Below are positions 24,411 through 36,272 of a stretch of 64,000 nucleotides of DNA, one piece after another (the first letter of the stretch is position 1; every line of letters begins with the position of its first letter). The translations under genes and the position numbers were made by a program. The notes under the pieces were generated by a model. That model ran no database searches. It saw nothing but the letters and a program-made list of their open reading frames with translations, and had not been told where the DNA came from. Origin of the DNA: Garcia nutans (lineage: Eukaryota; Streptophyta; Magnoliopsida; Malpighiales; Euphorbiaceae); assembly GCA_947685225.1 (NCBI GenBank), contig CANTUV010000003.1:1682001-1746000 (forward strand), read 5' to 3'.

Positions 24411-24824
24411 TGTTTTTTTCATGTTTACTTTGTTTTCATGTTTATGTACTCCAATTTTCTTTTCAACGAACATCTTAGCTTTCTTTTATTTTTTTTTTCC
24501 TTTTTACCTTTGCTAAAGGGGGAGTGATATCATGGAAATGATAGTATGAACATATCATGAATATATGCTTGATAAGCTTAATGAACTTGATGAATTTAAT
24601 GATAAACAAATGATAAAAAACATCATTTTCTCTAGATGATAAATCAAACTCAAGTTAAATAATGCACATCATTTTAGACAATTCATATATTTAGGGGGAG
24701 TTCAAGAGAATCTAAGACCAACAAATTATTAACCTAAAACCAAAGATTTCATTATCTGGTGTATCTATCTTGTGTATCCTTTATAATCATACCATTTGAT
24801 TGTCAAAGTCACAAAAGGGGAGAT
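24411..24824 (+). promoter_or_regulatory. 3' untranslated region with three polypurine tracts, Sirevirus-type
   Basis: A T-rich stretch is followed by AAAGGGGGAG at 24515, TTAGGGGGAG at 24691 and ACAAAAGGGGAGA at 24811, the last directly next to the LTR. Multiple polypurine tracts are a known Sirevirus trait. No coding sequence. Confidence 0.7.
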
Positions 24825-26176
24825 TGTGTGCCAAATAATCTCAATTTTGATCATTGACACTCAAATTGAAAGATTCATTTAACATGTTTTTTAAGACACT
24901 TGTTGCAGGACTAGGTTGCTCATCATTTAGGTTGAATAGGGCACAAAATATGATCTCTACATCATAAAGGACAATCGCCCCTTATGATTTGAAGAACAAG
25001 TTTGGTTACAATAAGGTTCACGATCAGAATCTCGACCTCAGCCATGAGCGCTAATGATCAGTTGCAGCCATCCTAAGTTTGGGACAATCGCACCTCAAAT
25101 GACCAAATCTCCAACACTCATAGGAGGGAACATGGTTGCCAACGCAGTCTAAGAAACAGCCTTTTTGCACTTTGTCCCGACTGTTCCATACATTTTATGA
25201 CTATCCCTAAATTTTGATAGAAATTCTCAAGGACTGGCAGTATGTTCATGACCTTAGGTGCGTCCGAAAGTTCAATGCAAGATACCCAATCTGACCATTA
25301 TTCAATTCCTAGTGCGATCACGACTTTCATATTTTGGCATAATTTGAATTTTTCCAATAAAGGAGTGCCACGTGGAATGACTGTTGTAAACCTACTTTCA
25401 GATTCAAAAAGGGCGACCACCCCTAGACTATGGGCTACCATCCCAACAACCACAGTATGGGTAAGATTCCAACAGCAGAGCACTCAAAATTTACCGTTAG
25501 AGAATTTTTAAAGGGAGCGACCGTCCCAAGTTGAAGGATGACTTCACATGGTGTATGGGCGACTATCCTCCATGCCAGGATGACCGCTACCTGTGAATAT
25601 TTTCTATCAACACAAGGACTAGCCTACTAAAGCACATCAAAAGACTTGTAATGGCTAGTTGGACCAAATTGGCTATATATACCCCATGAAACTTTTTGTA
25701 AAAGAGTAATTTTTTATTGTAATAACCTAAGCAACATACTTTCTTTTCATTTAAAACAGTTAACAATTAAATTGTTATAGTGTTAGGTATGAGCATCAAA
25801 CACCAAATTTTAAGTTTGAGTGTGAGCTTGGAAACACTTAGGTTGTGAGAGTGAGCCTGGGAAAACTCTTGTAAGGGTTGTGAGGATCGATCTCAAACCA
25901 TTGTAAAGTTTAGTGTGTGCTTGAGAAAATACCAAGTTAGAGTTAAGCTTGTAAAAACTCAAGACTAGAGGAACCTTAATAAGTTGTTAAGGAAGTGAAT
26001 GTAAGATTGAGGTAATCTGAACCACTATAAATCTCTTGTATTCATTCTTCTACTCTCTACTTAATATTCATTCATTTCTTCTACATTTCTTGTTTTGTTA
26101 ATTTTTGAAAGTGCCATCATTTCTCAAACAACCAATCCCCCCCCCCCCCCCCTCTTGGTTGCCATCTGAGGACAAC
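24825..26176 (+). repeat. 3' LTR of Sirevirus-type element
   Basis: Begins TGTGTGCCAAATAATC right after the last polypurine tract and ends GGACAAC(A), followed by the TSD ACCTT at 26177. TATA box CTATATATA at 25673. The GGACAATCGCCC / GGGCGACTATCC array runs through 24968-25592. A C16 run at 26137-26152 replaces the CACCCACCCT of the left LTR, probably slippage at an already C-rich site. Confidence 0.85.
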
Positions 26177-26438
26177 ACCTTAGTTAGGGTTGGTTTCCTA
26201 TATTGAGTTTATTATGGATTGAAATATGTTTATTTGATTTAACTAAGTTCATCTTTGGTTATTTTATTATCTTTAATTTTAATGCTTTGATTATCTAGCC
26301 AATAATTAATATACTTGAGATGTTGTGTGATGGAGTGAGAGTGGAAGCACATGGAGATAACAATCTTAAGGAAGTTTTTCACTTAAAGATAAGGTTAAAC
26401 CATTAAGAGGTTTATTCAAGATTCACACAAAACCTAAT
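26177..26438 (+). repeat. Athila-like LTR, second segment
   Basis: Continues the LTR broken at 14135. The block TTAGTTAGGGTTGGTTTCC.. through AGATTCACACAAAACCTAAT matches, inverted, the minus LTR at about 12500-12745. The segment is bounded by the copia TSD (26177-26181) and by the TSD of element C (CTAAT, 26434-26438). Confidence 0.8.
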
Positions 26439-26631
26439 TGTAGACCCTTAAATTTGGACCAATTTAAATTTAAAAAGTTTATGTTGATCCATTATGAACT
26501 TAGATTTCTTAAATAAAATTTTAGAATTAAACTGGAAGTTATATCAAAATTGCAAAAATAATGGCTGAAAATTTAATTATTTTGGACCGGTTTGAGTCAA
26601 AATTAATGGTTTTGGTCGAGTCAGTTTTTCC

Positions 26632-26930
26632 AAATTGATATAGGTGCTGCCCATATCGATTTGGGAGGACCAAATCGATATAAGTATTGCCCATATCAAT
26701 TTGAGCTTGCCAAATCGATATGCGCAAGTGCCTCATATCGATTTTGGCAAGCCAAATCGATATGAATCGATATGAGGCAATTTCATATCGATTTGGCCAG
26801 TCCAAATCGATATAAGATAATTTCATATCGATTTGGCTAGCCTATATCAATATGGAATCTATCTCATATCAATTTGGCTAGCCCAAATCGACATAAATCG
26901 ATATGAGTTTCACTCCAAATCGATTTTGGC
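26632..26930. repeat. CCAAATCGATAT / ATATCGATTTGG inverted-repeat array, element C
   Basis: About ten alternating copies of ATATCGATTTGG and its complement, separated by short spacers such as CAAGTGCCTC and CAATTTC, so neighbouring copies can fold into stems of 10-12 bp. It lies 100 bp upstream of the TATA box. The 3' LTR holds a shorter, mutated version at about 33446-33640, so the unit number changed between the two LTRs. Confidence 0.85.
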
Positions 26931-27775
26931 CTTTAATCCGAGTCCTAAATATAATTGTATCGACCCTTAGACTTCCTAATTAACTTATGAGAGTCAGATT
27001 AGGTTTAGGTGAAAGCGTTGGTTTTCATATAAATAAGTGATTAACACAAATAAAAAAGGGGAGGGAGGCAAACTGAGAGGAACAGATCGGCAGGAATTTG
27101 GATTAACAAATTGGCAGTGAAAAAGACATCAGCAGTTTAATAAAGCAATTGAGCAACATCAAGAAAGGATAAAAAAACATTCTAGAAACAAAGAAGAAAG
27201 CAAATCAAAGTAGCAGTAGCTAATCTTTGGATCTTGAAGTCTTCAACCAAGAATAAAATTATTCTAGGCATAAAAGAAAAGATAGCTTGGATCAACACAT
27301 CAACTTGGTGGAACCTACAATACAAGTAACGTTCTTATTAACTCATCCACTTAAACATATTGATTAATTTAAAACACTTAGCTCATTTAATTTACTGTGA
27401 TAATAATTTATGAAATAGGATTTTGCAACAAATTTTATAATCACTTATAGGATCAAAAAACCCTATCACTCTAATGTTATTTTCTAAAGTCCCAAAGCCC
27501 TAATTTGATTCCAAGTATCCATAAAATCACAGTTTTTTCATCTAAACCCTAAAATTGTTTTTATAAAAATTCTAAACCCTAAATGTTAATTAAAAAATCC
27601 TAATTCAAGATGTAAGCCTAAATTTATACATTTATTTCTTTATTTAATTTTAGATTTGATTATGTAGTTTATTATATATTTTGATGGTTGATTTATTTAA
27701 TTTCAATGCTTGATTTATTTAATTTATAATGGATGAATATTTTTTTCAATTATTATTTATTTTTTAAAATTGTAA

Positions 27776-27947
27776 GAGGTATGTTTCCATGATTGGGTAC
27801 CTCATTAATTGATTTTCATGTAATTTAAATTGTTTTTATATTTTGAAATTAATGTAAAGGACATGTTTCTACCATTCAGTGGGTGTCCTATTTAGTATTA
27901 GACATTGGATGATGTAAGAACACGTTTCCATCCTCGGATGGGTGTCC
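27776..27947 (+). other. Three two-tier hairpins with TGTTT bulge (5' LTR of C)
   Basis: H1 27776-27803: GAGGTA-tgttt-CCA..TGG-g-TACCTC. H2 27858-27889: AGGACA-tgttt-CTAC..GTGG-g-TGTCCT. H3 27918-27947: GAACA-cgttt-CCATC-ctcg-GATGG-g-TGTCC. All have outer stem, bulge, inner stem, loop, single G, closing arm. They lie downstream of TATA, so they are in the RNA. Inferred structure, not tested. Confidence 0.6.
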
Positions 27948-28335
27948 ATTTATTTATTTTTTTGAACATTGCTTTGATTTTAATATAATGATGCTTTATT
28001 TTAATTGTTGCATGTAGTACGGATAACATCATTATATTTAAGAATTTTATAATATTAAGACCTGAAAAAGAGGCTGGTTCCAATGAACCAGGCATTGTGG
28101 GGTGCTGGGCCATTTCTCACCTTCCCCACACGTACCCAACTTTTCGAACCCATTAAGGGGATGGGGATTCCTTAGAAATTGAGTCATCCACCCCTTTCTT
28201 TTTCCTGGCTCGTCCGGGTGGCGACTCCATTTTCTCTGGACTTAGGCTCGTGTTTTCTAAGGCCCTAAGCCTAAACAGTGCCGAAGTAGCAAGAACCATT
28301 CCACCAGAAGTGGGGGCGAAAATCTCCGCTCACAG

Positions 28336-28353
28336 TTATAACTCCACTGGGGA
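28336..28353 (+). promoter_or_regulatory. Primer-binding site of element C, degenerate
   Basis: TTATAACTCCACTGGGGA matches 14 of 18 positions of the intact PBS of element B (TGGCGACTCCACTGGGGA), one base after the LTR end. That sequence type is complementary to a tRNA-Arg 3' end in Tat/Ogre elements. Confidence 0.7.
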
Positions 28354-29495
28354 TAAGAGAAGTTGATTCTGTTGGTCTTTATATTATTCTATTCTTTCTT
28401 ATCATGATATTAACCTTTGTATCATATTAGATTTGCATCGTGTACGCGAGTTAGGACACCCGTGTTACCTGTGTTGTGTTATGTAAGGGATACCCTACTT
28501 TCACTCAAGGTATGGAGATCGAGCATGGCATAACCACTCATAGCCTTGTACCTTTTAGGTATATACTTGCTATGGGAACCTAAGTCTTTCAACCCAAAGA
28601 CTAAAGCTCATGTAATTGGCCTAGTTACTTTCCTTAGGTTTTTACCCCAAATGTTTGTTATTTGACTATGGTTAATTTATCTTAGTTTAAATCATGGTTT
28701 ATTTAGTTTGTTCTTTTCTAATATGACCTAAGTACATTGTAAGCTCAAAATAAATTTCTCTTTAAAGTCCAAAAGACCAAAGCTATTTTCAAAACTTTTC
28801 AAGATGTTCTTTGGACATAAAATTCATAAAAAACAAATCAAAAATTCTTTTTTCATGACCCCAAATACAAAGCCCAAAATCTGTTTTTTTGTTTTCTAAA
28901 ATCTTTTTACAATGGGCTTAGAAACAAAACTATTTTCATAACCTTTTGAAAGAGCTTACAAATTATTTAGGTCAACTATGGAAATACCAAAAATCAATTG
29001 TGAGCCTAGTTTATACTAAGAATAATTAATCATGGGGTTGTTTTTGGCATGAATCGTTAGTTACTTTTTCAAGTGAGAAATCTATTTATAATAAGCCTCT
29101 TAATTTAGTTTTAATCCAATATAGCATAAAAGCTAGTATAGTTGATTGAATGAATTAAAACCTAATTAATGGAAATTATCATGAACTAATTTCTATTTTT
29201 GAAAATATAACTATTGGTTGAACTGTTCGAGGGAACTTTTCGAAAACAAAATATCCCATGTTGGTATTTTTGTTAACCATATACCTAGACAAAGAGACTC
29301 GCCATCCGTGTGTGGAAGTTATAAGGTGGGAAGGAACGTCCTATTTATCCTTGTTTGTTTATTATTTGTGCATACATGTATCACATGACATATCATTAAT
29401 CCGTTTTGGCTCATAAACCTAGAGTATGGCAATTCAAGAGCATACAATGACACCACCTACAACATTAATTTTGATTCAAGTGCTTCATTGGAAGG
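28354..29495 (+). other. 5' untranslated leader of element C
   Basis: About 1.1 kb without coding potential, colinear with 41201-42295 of element B (shared TTGGTCTTTATATTATTCTATTC, TATGGAGATCGAGCATG). Nothing else recognised. Confidence 0.6.
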
Positions 29496-30294
29496 ATGGA
29501 TGCAAACCAGCTAAGGGACATAGTCGATGAAGTTGTAAATGCTAGGATGGACGAGCTACGAGATCAATTGGTTGAAATTATGAAGATCCTGTTGATAGAA
29601 ATTCTGGAGATCATCAACAATGCTAATGAGGCATCTCCCATTGACATAAGAAAGAAGGGAAAGGCAACATCAATGGGGAACATGTTCACTAATAGAGATC
29701 AAATGAAAAATGAGGGGTCAATCCCTATTCTACAAGACCAGCCAAACCATGTGCGGTCTAACTGGAGCAATAAGGACAGCTACCACCTCGATGAGCAAAA
29801 TCAAAGGAAAAGAAAAGGTGCTGAGAAAAATGCAGCAACTGAACCAACAAAGAAGCGTAAATTTTTAGACTTGGGGGAGCCTTTGTCGAAAATGTTAGAG
29901 AATCTAATGAAGATGGATTTGCTACAACCATTAGCTCCTCGACCCTTGCCGAATCCTCTGCCTCCAAACTTTAATACCAAAGTTTTTTTTTTATAAATTT
30001 CATCAGACTCAAGGGCACAAGACAGATAAATTTGTTCGATTAAGGCATGAGATCCAAATTTTGATTGACAATGGAAAGCTGCCTGAGCCTGATAAACCCA
30101 ACACTAAGAATAATCCTCTACCTAAATTTGGAAAGGTGCCACCGCTTGCAACCTTCATGAAGAGTTTTATCTTGTCATCTTGTCATGATATGGATAGAGA
30201 AGCTGCTAAAGATGATGTGCTACTAAGCAAGCTTGGGCTAATTGTGGATGATGAAGCAATGATACTTGATGATGGAAAAAATCCTTTCCCTTGA
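29496..30294 (+). pseudogene. Reduced gag of Tat/Ogre-like element C
   Basis: The N-terminus MDANQLRDIVDEVVNARMDEL aligns with gag of element B (MEPEQIQRMVDEALNAKMEE). It then jumps, after a lysine-rich linker, to the C-terminal block LQPLAPRPLPNPLPPNFN, and after a frameshift at an oligo-T run (about 29983-29993) continues HQTQGHKTDKF..LRHEIQ and PDKPNTKNNPLPKFGKVPP. The central capsid domain present in B (about 42690-43200) is absent, so this copy could not build a normal particle. The His/Cys knuckle lacks its last Cys (TDKF versus TDKC in B). ATG at 29496 chosen by alignment with B. Confidence 0.75.
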
Positions 30295-32400
30295 TATGCC
30301 TAAATGAATGAAGTATCTTCAACTCCAACTCAATGAACCTCCCTTAGCATGAAGTGTTACCTTTTTTTATTATGCTTTCTTAAATGTTTAATTGGAACAA
30401 TTATGTTTTTTCAAACTAAGATTGTTTAATAAATTATTTTCATCAAATTTTTGTTGGTCTTTGTTCATTATGGTGCTCAACCAATGACGAATTTAAATAT
30501 TTATAAATTAGTGTATCTATGCATCATGATTCGAATGACTTTACTATGTTAGGAAATTATTCTATAGCATTGAGTTGTGTATTCTTACTTAGAGAGGGCT
30601 CCTGCATAATTACCTTTGTCTAGGTCCTAGTTAGTCTTAGAATATGCTTTGACAAATTTTCGAGGCAAAATTTAACTCTGCTTATTTAAGAGAGAAATGA
30701 TCTAGGCATTATTTGGTTAGCCAACAACTAGTATCAACCCTATTGATATCAATCCCTAGTTATCCCTTTGAGCCTTCATAAAATTTTAGCTTTCTTTTCA
30801 TTGGCTTACAAACCCCAACAACCTACTCTAAGTAGTTGTGATGCTTTTGACAAGTCTTATGATCACTAAGGGGAAGAGGCAAGAAGATCAAAAAGAAAGG
30901 AATGCATAGCCAAGACCATAAGGATAGTTAATATTCTTGAAACCATAAGGGTAGTTAAAATTCACCTGAATCAGACCAAATATCACAGATAAAGTTAGGA
31001 CTGAAGGAAATTAATACCACTCCACTCATCCATTACCAAAAATACAAGTTGGTACAAATAAGATAACTCTTTTGGAGCTAAAAAAAAGGACAAAGAAAAA
31101 AAAGAAGAAAGAAAAAAAAAGAAAAAAAAATGAAACCCAAAAAGCAGTTCAAAAATCCAACTGAGTTCTCTTTTACCTAAAGAGCAAAAGGCTTCCATTT
31201 GGTTTGTAAGGATAGTTTAACTTGAATTGGTCCAACCCAACCAAAGATTCAATCAAAATCAGAGAAAAAAGAGAAAGACCATCTAGTTTTTTAAAAGTCC
31301 TATACTTGACAGTCCTACAGGAAAGAAGGACAAAATGATAAAATACTCAAAGAAAGAAGGAGTAAGAAAAAGAAAGAGAAAGAAAAGGGAAAAGAAGAAA
31401 GAAAAGGAATGTGGGTATGAACCTTTTTGCAAGGGAAAAGACTATCCCAATCAAGATCCAGATTAACGCCAAGAAGATGGGAGGACATTCAAAGCTCTAT
31501 CTTTTCATGCTACCAACTATCTTTTCATTTAACCTATGTCCCTTATAGACCCCATTTCAAGCCTATCAAAGACCTGTTGATCTCTCTTGGTAAGTAGAGT
31601 CTATTAGTGGAGAGAGTTTGAATAAGCATGCATATGAGATAGATAATATTTAAACTCAAATGAGACCTTTGACCAAGTAATGTATTTGTGCCTATCTAAA
31701 GTGCAAGAGCTCTTGCTCCAATAAAAATGATTCTCGAGTTTAGTATGGTAACTAGGGTTGTCATGTTATAAATATGTTAATTCTAAAAATCGAGTCCTAA
31801 GGTAAATTGATATTAATTTTGCAAAGCCAATAATTGATTTCAAATTCAAAATCAAAATTCAAAACAAATTACAAAGCCTTCAAGTTAAGGGGAGTATGTT
31901 GAACTATCGAACCTCAAAGGACACATTAGGCAAAGGAAATGTTTATTGGCAAGGTTATGAAGAAGCTACCAATTGACATGCTCTATCATAGTTTGAAATG
32001 AATGTATCTCTGACTCCATTATTCATGTTTTCAACATCTTGAAGATAAAAGCCATAAATGTGAAGCATTCTGTCATTCTAGTGTAAGACCTGAAAGGGCA
32101 TCTGGAAGGAACCAATGAGAACACTTCAGTTGATCACCTTGGTCTATGAGTTAATGAAACCACTGTAAGTATTACTCATATATATCATGCATACATGAGC
32201 ATATCACACTGCATTTTTCTTTGTCAAAAGTAAACAGCAATACTCCATAAAGCAAACATGAAGCGGGAATGGAATCAGGGGGCATGGAAGGCCCCATTGC
32301 TTGAGGAAGCTCCAATCATTTTGTGAAAGAAGCAATACATACTTGTGTGAAGAGCTAGACAAGACAAACATCAATCAGAGCCTACATGAAAAAAAAATTA
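30295..32400 (+). other. Non-coding 3' interior of element C
   Basis: No gene. Colinear with 43695-46360 in element B (shared TTGTTGGTCTTTGTTCATT, GAGAGGGCTCCTGCATAATT, CTCTCTTGGTAAGTAGAGTC). Two copies of an ACCATAAGG-TAGTT repeat lie near 30915-30960 and A/G-rich tracts near 31080-31135 and 31310-31420. No pol motif in any frame. Confidence 0.65.
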
Positions 32401-33180
32401 TTAGTTTGAGCTTACACAGAGGGCAAGAGTATATAGGTACCTCGGGTCTAGAACCCAAATTATTTTTGAGTCCAAAACTCGCTCGGGTCCAAAACCCAAA
32501 TCATTTTTAAGTCCAAAACTCGCTCGAGTCCAAGTACCCAAATTCAATCCAGTCCTGGGTCTAAGTACCCAGTTTCTGGTCCAAGTACCCAAGTCAAATC
32601 CAGTCTCAGGTCCAAGTATCCAGTCTCGAGTCCAAGTACCCAAATTCAATTCAGTCTTGAGTCCAAGTATCCAAATCAAATCCAATCTCGGGCCCAAGTA
32701 CCTAATCTCGAGTGCAAGTACCCAATTTTGGGTCCAAGTACCCAAACCCAATTCAGCCTCGAGTTCAAGTACCTAGTCTCGGGTCTAAGTACCCAAATAA
32801 AATTCAGTCTTAGGTTCAAGTACCCAAATCAAATTCAGTCCTGGGTCCAAGTATCCAGTCTTGGATCCAAGTATCCAAATCAAATTCAATCTCGGGTCTA
32901 AGTATCCAAATCTAACTTAGTCTCAGGTCCAAGTACCTAAATTTAATTTATTCTCGGGTCCAATTATCCAGTCTCGGGTCCAAGTACCCAAATTAGATTC
33001 AATCGGGTCCAAGTACCCAATTCAATCATAGGTCTAAGTACCTAATTAAGTCTCGGGTCCAAGTACCCAAATCAGATTCAGTCTCGAGTCCAAGTACCCA
33101 GTCTCAGGTCTAAGTACCTAAATCTTTTTCGGGTCTAAACCCAAACCAACTCCAACCTAGGGTCGAGAACCCATCCACAT
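32401..33180 (+). repeat. Tandem repeats before the 3' LTR of element C
   Basis: Around 25-30 degenerate units of roughly 20-32 bp, core GGGTCCAAGTACCC followed by AAATCAAATTCAGTCTC. The core is a short palindrome (GGGT / ACCC); variants include GAGTCCAAGTACCC and AGGTCCAAGTACCT. The long open frame across it on the minus strand is a by-product of the repeat. Satellite-like repeats in this 3' untranslated position are known in Tat/Ogre elements. Confidence 0.85.
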
Positions 33181-33255
33181 CCAAAATTTGCTCAAAGTCA
33201 TATTGCTTTTCACTCTCTTTAACCAAGTCTCATATCGTTCAAGTAGGGCGCAAAC

Positions 33256-35039
33256 TGTAGGCTCTTAAATTTGGACCGGTTTAAATTTAAAAGGTTTATG
33301 TTGATCCATTATGAATTTAGATTTCTTAAACCTAATTTTAGAATTAAATTGGTAGTTATATCAAAATTGCAAAAATATTGGCTGAAATTTAATTATTTTA
33401 GACCAGTTTGAGTAGAAATTAATGGTTTTGGTCGAATCAGCTTTTCCAAATTGACATGGGTGCTACCCATATCAATTTGGGAGGACCAAATCAATATGGG
33501 CAAGTGCCTCATATTGATTTTGGCAAGCCAAATCGATATGAGGCAATTTCATATCGATTTGGAAATTTCATATGGAATCTGTCTCATAACGATTTTGCTT
33601 GCCCAAATCGATATGAGTTGTACTCCATGTCAATTTCGGCCTTTAATCCAAGTCCTAAACATAATTGTACCGGCCATTAGACTTCCTAATTAACTTATGA
33701 GAGTCGGATTAGGTTTAGGTGAAAGTATTGGTTTTCATATAAATACGTGATTAACACAAATAAAAAATGGGAGGGAGGCAAACTGAGAGGAGCATATCGA
33801 CAGGAATTTGGATTAACAAATTGGTAGTGAAAAAGACAGTAGTAGATTGATAAAGCAATTGAGCAACATCAAGCAAGGAAAAAAATATTCTGAAAACAAA
33901 GAAGAAAGCAAATCAAAGTGGCAGTAGCTAATCTTTGGATCACAAAGTCTTCAACCAAAAATCAATTATCCTAGGCATAAAAGAAAAGATAGCTTGGATC
34001 AACACATCAACTTGGTGGAACCTTTAATACAAGTAACGTTCTTATTAACTCATCGAGTTAAACATATTGATTAATTTCAAACACTTAACTCATTTAATTT
34101 ACTATAATAATAATTCATGAAATAGGATTTTGCAACAAATTTTATAATCACTTACAGTATCAAAAAAATCCTATCACTCTAATGTTATTTTCTAAAGTCC
34201 CAAAACCCTAATTTGATTCCAAGTATCCATAAAATCACAGTTTTTTCATCTAAACCCTAAAATTGTTTTTATAAAAATTCTAAACCCTAAATGTTAATTA
34301 AAAAATCCTAATTCAAGATGTAAACCTAAATTTATACATTTATTGCTTTATTTAATTTTAGATTTGATTATATAGTTTATTATATGTTTTGAAGGTTGAT
34401 TTATTTAATTTTAATGCTTGATTTATTTAATTTATCATGGATGAATATTTTTTCAATTAATATTTATTTATTAAAATTGTAAGAAGTATGTTTCCATGAT
34501 TGGGACCTGATTAATTAATTTTCATGCAATTTAAATTATTTTTATATTTTGGGATTAATATAAAGGACATGTTTCCACCTTCCGATGGGTGTCATATTTA
34601 GTTTTAGACATTGGATGATGTAAGGACATGTTTCCATCCTTGGATGGGTGTCCATTTATTTTTTTATTTGAATGTTGCTTTGATTTTAATATAATGATGC
34701 TTTATTTTAATTATTGCATGTAATATGGATAGTATCATTATATTTAAGAATTTTATAATATTAAGACCTAAAAAGGTGGCCGGTTCCAATGAACCAGGCA
34801 TTATGGGGGTGTTGGGTCATTTCTCACCTTCCCCACATGTATCCAACTTTTTGAACCCATTAGGGGATTGGAAATTCCTTAGGAATTGAGTCATCCACCC
34901 CTTTCTTTTTCCGCCTCGTCCGGGTGGCGACTACATTTTCTCCGGGCTTAGGTTGTGTTCTCTAAGGCCTTGAGCCTAAACAGTGTCGTAGTCGCAAGAA
35001 TCATTCCACCGGGAGTGGGGGCGAAAATCCCCGCTCACA
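33256..35039 (+). repeat. 3' LTR of element C
   Basis: TGTAGGCTCTTAAATTTGG...CCGCTCACA, 1.78 kb, preceded by the purine-rich AAGTAGGGCGCAAAC. TATA box at 33738-33744. It has lost about 110 bp of the palindrome array compared with the 5' LTR. Hairpins H2 and H3 are at about 34563-34594 and 34622-34651; H1 near 34483 is disrupted. Confidence 0.88.
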
Positions 35040-35432
35040 CTAATGAATTGATTTAATTACTTATGATCATGAGAGCAGACTTAAGAATTAAATTGATATT
35101 AGTTTTAGTACTTGAGAGAGACTAAGGCTTAATTAAGGAGAATCAAACCATTAATCAAAAGGAAAATTAAACTAAATCAATACTTTAGAAAATCCATAAT
35201 AAATCAATAAATGTGACTTAACCCTAAGCCTTAAATAATTAGATTTAATTTTAAAGCAATTCAATTAATTTTAGTTACATTTTATCATAAATCCAATTTT
35301 GTTATCTAAATAATAATCAATTATTTTTTAAGTACTTAGAATAACCCTCCTCGTGGGGATGATACTCTACTTATCACTTTATTACTTAATATGACTTGTG
35401 TACTTGCATATAGCTAGGCTTGATTCCTAATA
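35040..35432 (+). repeat. Athila-like LTR, third segment (3' end)
   Basis: Continues from 26433 after element C (TSD CTAAT at 35040). It ends ...TTGATTCCTAATA, matching GAGTCCTAACA on the inverted copy at 12080. It contains GGGGATGATACTCTACTTAT and TATAGCTAGGCT, both also found inverted at 12090-12170. Confidence 0.8.
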
Positions 35433-35438
35433 AGTTTT

Positions 35439-35456
35439 TGTCACCATTGCCGGGGA
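35439..35456 (+). promoter_or_regulatory. Primer-binding site, tRNA-Asp type (Athila-like, plus)
   Basis: TGTCACCATTGCCGGGGA agrees at 15 of 18 positions with TGGCGCCGTTGCCGGGGA, the complement of the plant tRNA-Asp 3' end, seven bases after the LTR end. Confidence 0.8.
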
Positions 35457-36272
35457 GGCGATTGTTCTAATATTAATAATATTAAATTATTATTACTTTG
35501 GATTTTTATTTGCTGTTTTAATTCCTTTATTTTTAATTGAAAATTTTTGGTTTATATCCAAAGAAATCCAAATGTAAAACTTGAGCCATATAATCCAGAA
35601 ATTGAACGACTTTTTCAAGAAGAAGGAGAAAGAGAGGAGAAAAAAACAAATGGTGGAAGGAACCTCAACAGCAACTATTAAGATTGATCATCCTACCAAT
35701 TCATCTGATGAAGAACCAATCATGGTGGATCCACAAAATATGACTCTTATGTAATATGTTGTCTTCTGCTAAACTAAGATCCAGCATAGTTAAGCCACCT
35801 ATGCAAGCCAACACTTTTTATCTTAAGCCGGCCCTTATTAGCTTACTTTAATAATCAGTTTTTCATGGCTTACCACATTATAATGCCTATGCTCATATTT
35901 CAAATTTCTTAGAAATGTGTGATACTTTTAAAATTAATAGCGTATCTGATGATGCTATTTTGTTGGTGACTTTTTCCAGTTTCCTTAAAAAACTAAGCAA
36001 ATGATTCGCTCATTTCCAAACCACCAGGCACATTCACCACATGGGATCAATTAGCCGTAGCTTTTCTTGAAAAATATTTTCCACTAGAAAAAATGGTAAA
36101 ATTAAGAAATGATATCACAGGCATTATTCAACTTGATGGAGAAAGTTTATATGAAGTTTGGGAACATTTTAAAATTTTAAAAAGAAAATGTCCACATCAT
36201 GGAGTACCTAAATGGCTTTTAATTCAAACTTTATAAAATGGTCTTCATCCAAATATCAAAGCAATAATAGAT
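35457..36272 (+). pseudogene. Athila-like gag fragment (plus strand)
   Basis: Leader, then a decayed gag with many stops. The diagnostic part is at about 36030-36240: F.TWDQLA..FLEKYFP, then KLRNDITGIIQLDGESLYEVWE, then KRKCPHHGVPKWL, the conserved Athila capsid (Retrotrans_gag) sequence. It is cut at 36273 by the LTR of element E. No pol of this element is in the window; it should lie beyond element E. Confidence 0.85.

Larger units (their letters stand above)
14136..26176 (+). mobile_element. Ty1/copia element, Sirevirus (SIRE/Maximus) type
   Basis: Plus-strand element with LTRs at 14136-15484 and 24825-26176, a tRNA-Met PBS, gag, pol in the copia order PR-IN-RT-RH, an additional 3' ORF (env-like) and several polypurine tracts. 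That combination, plus the gag spacer ending in LDTLIGSQRSPSLKHDLGF, is typical of Sireviruses. TSD is ACCTT, one base off the TG terminus on the left, so the exact ends are uncertain by 1-2 bp. The LTRs are visibly diverged and all reading frames are interrupted. A solo LTR is nested in its 3' part (22508-24410). Confidence 0.88.
26439..28334 (+). repeat. 5' LTR of element C
   Basis: TGTAGACCCTTAAATTTGG...CCGCTCACA, 1.9 kb. Order: array of ATATCGATTTGG inverted repeats (26632-26930), TATA box TATAAAT at 27028-27034, purine-rich leader, AAACCCTAA-rich tract (about 27440-27600), three two-tier hairpins (27776-27947), CTGGTTC-CAAT-GAACCAG stem at 28074-28091, and an internal TGGCGACTCCA at 28219-28229 that copies the first bases of the PBS. 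Confidence 0.9.
26439..35039 (+). mobile_element. Gag-only Tat/Ogre-like element C, non-autonomous
   Basis: Complete element with LTRs at 26439-28334 and 33256-35039 and a perfect TSD CTAAT (26434-26438 and 35040-35044). The PBS region ends ACTCCACTGGGGATAAG. The only protein signal is a reduced gag at 29496-30294; I find no protease, RT, RNase H or integrase in the 4.9-kb interior. A block of tandem repeats precedes the 3' LTR, as known for Tat/Ogre elements. The architecture resembles the gag-only 'TR-GAG' class and would need pol from another element. Confidence 0.85.

Noticed and set aside
27440..27600. Interstitial telomere-like repeats (CCCTAA / AAACCCTA)
   Set aside because: Only scattered CTAAACCCTAA words in an A-rich part of the Tat/Ogre-like LTR, not a tandem telomeric array.
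28336..28353. tRNA gene fragments at the PBS sites
   Set aside because: Only the 3' terminal 11-18 bases of a tRNA are matched, directly beside an LTR, as expected for primer-binding sites.
32401..32751. Minus-strand 116-codon open frame (LGTWTQNW repeats)
   Set aside because: Translation of the tandem repeats before the 3' LTR of element C; the unit length and composition explain it.
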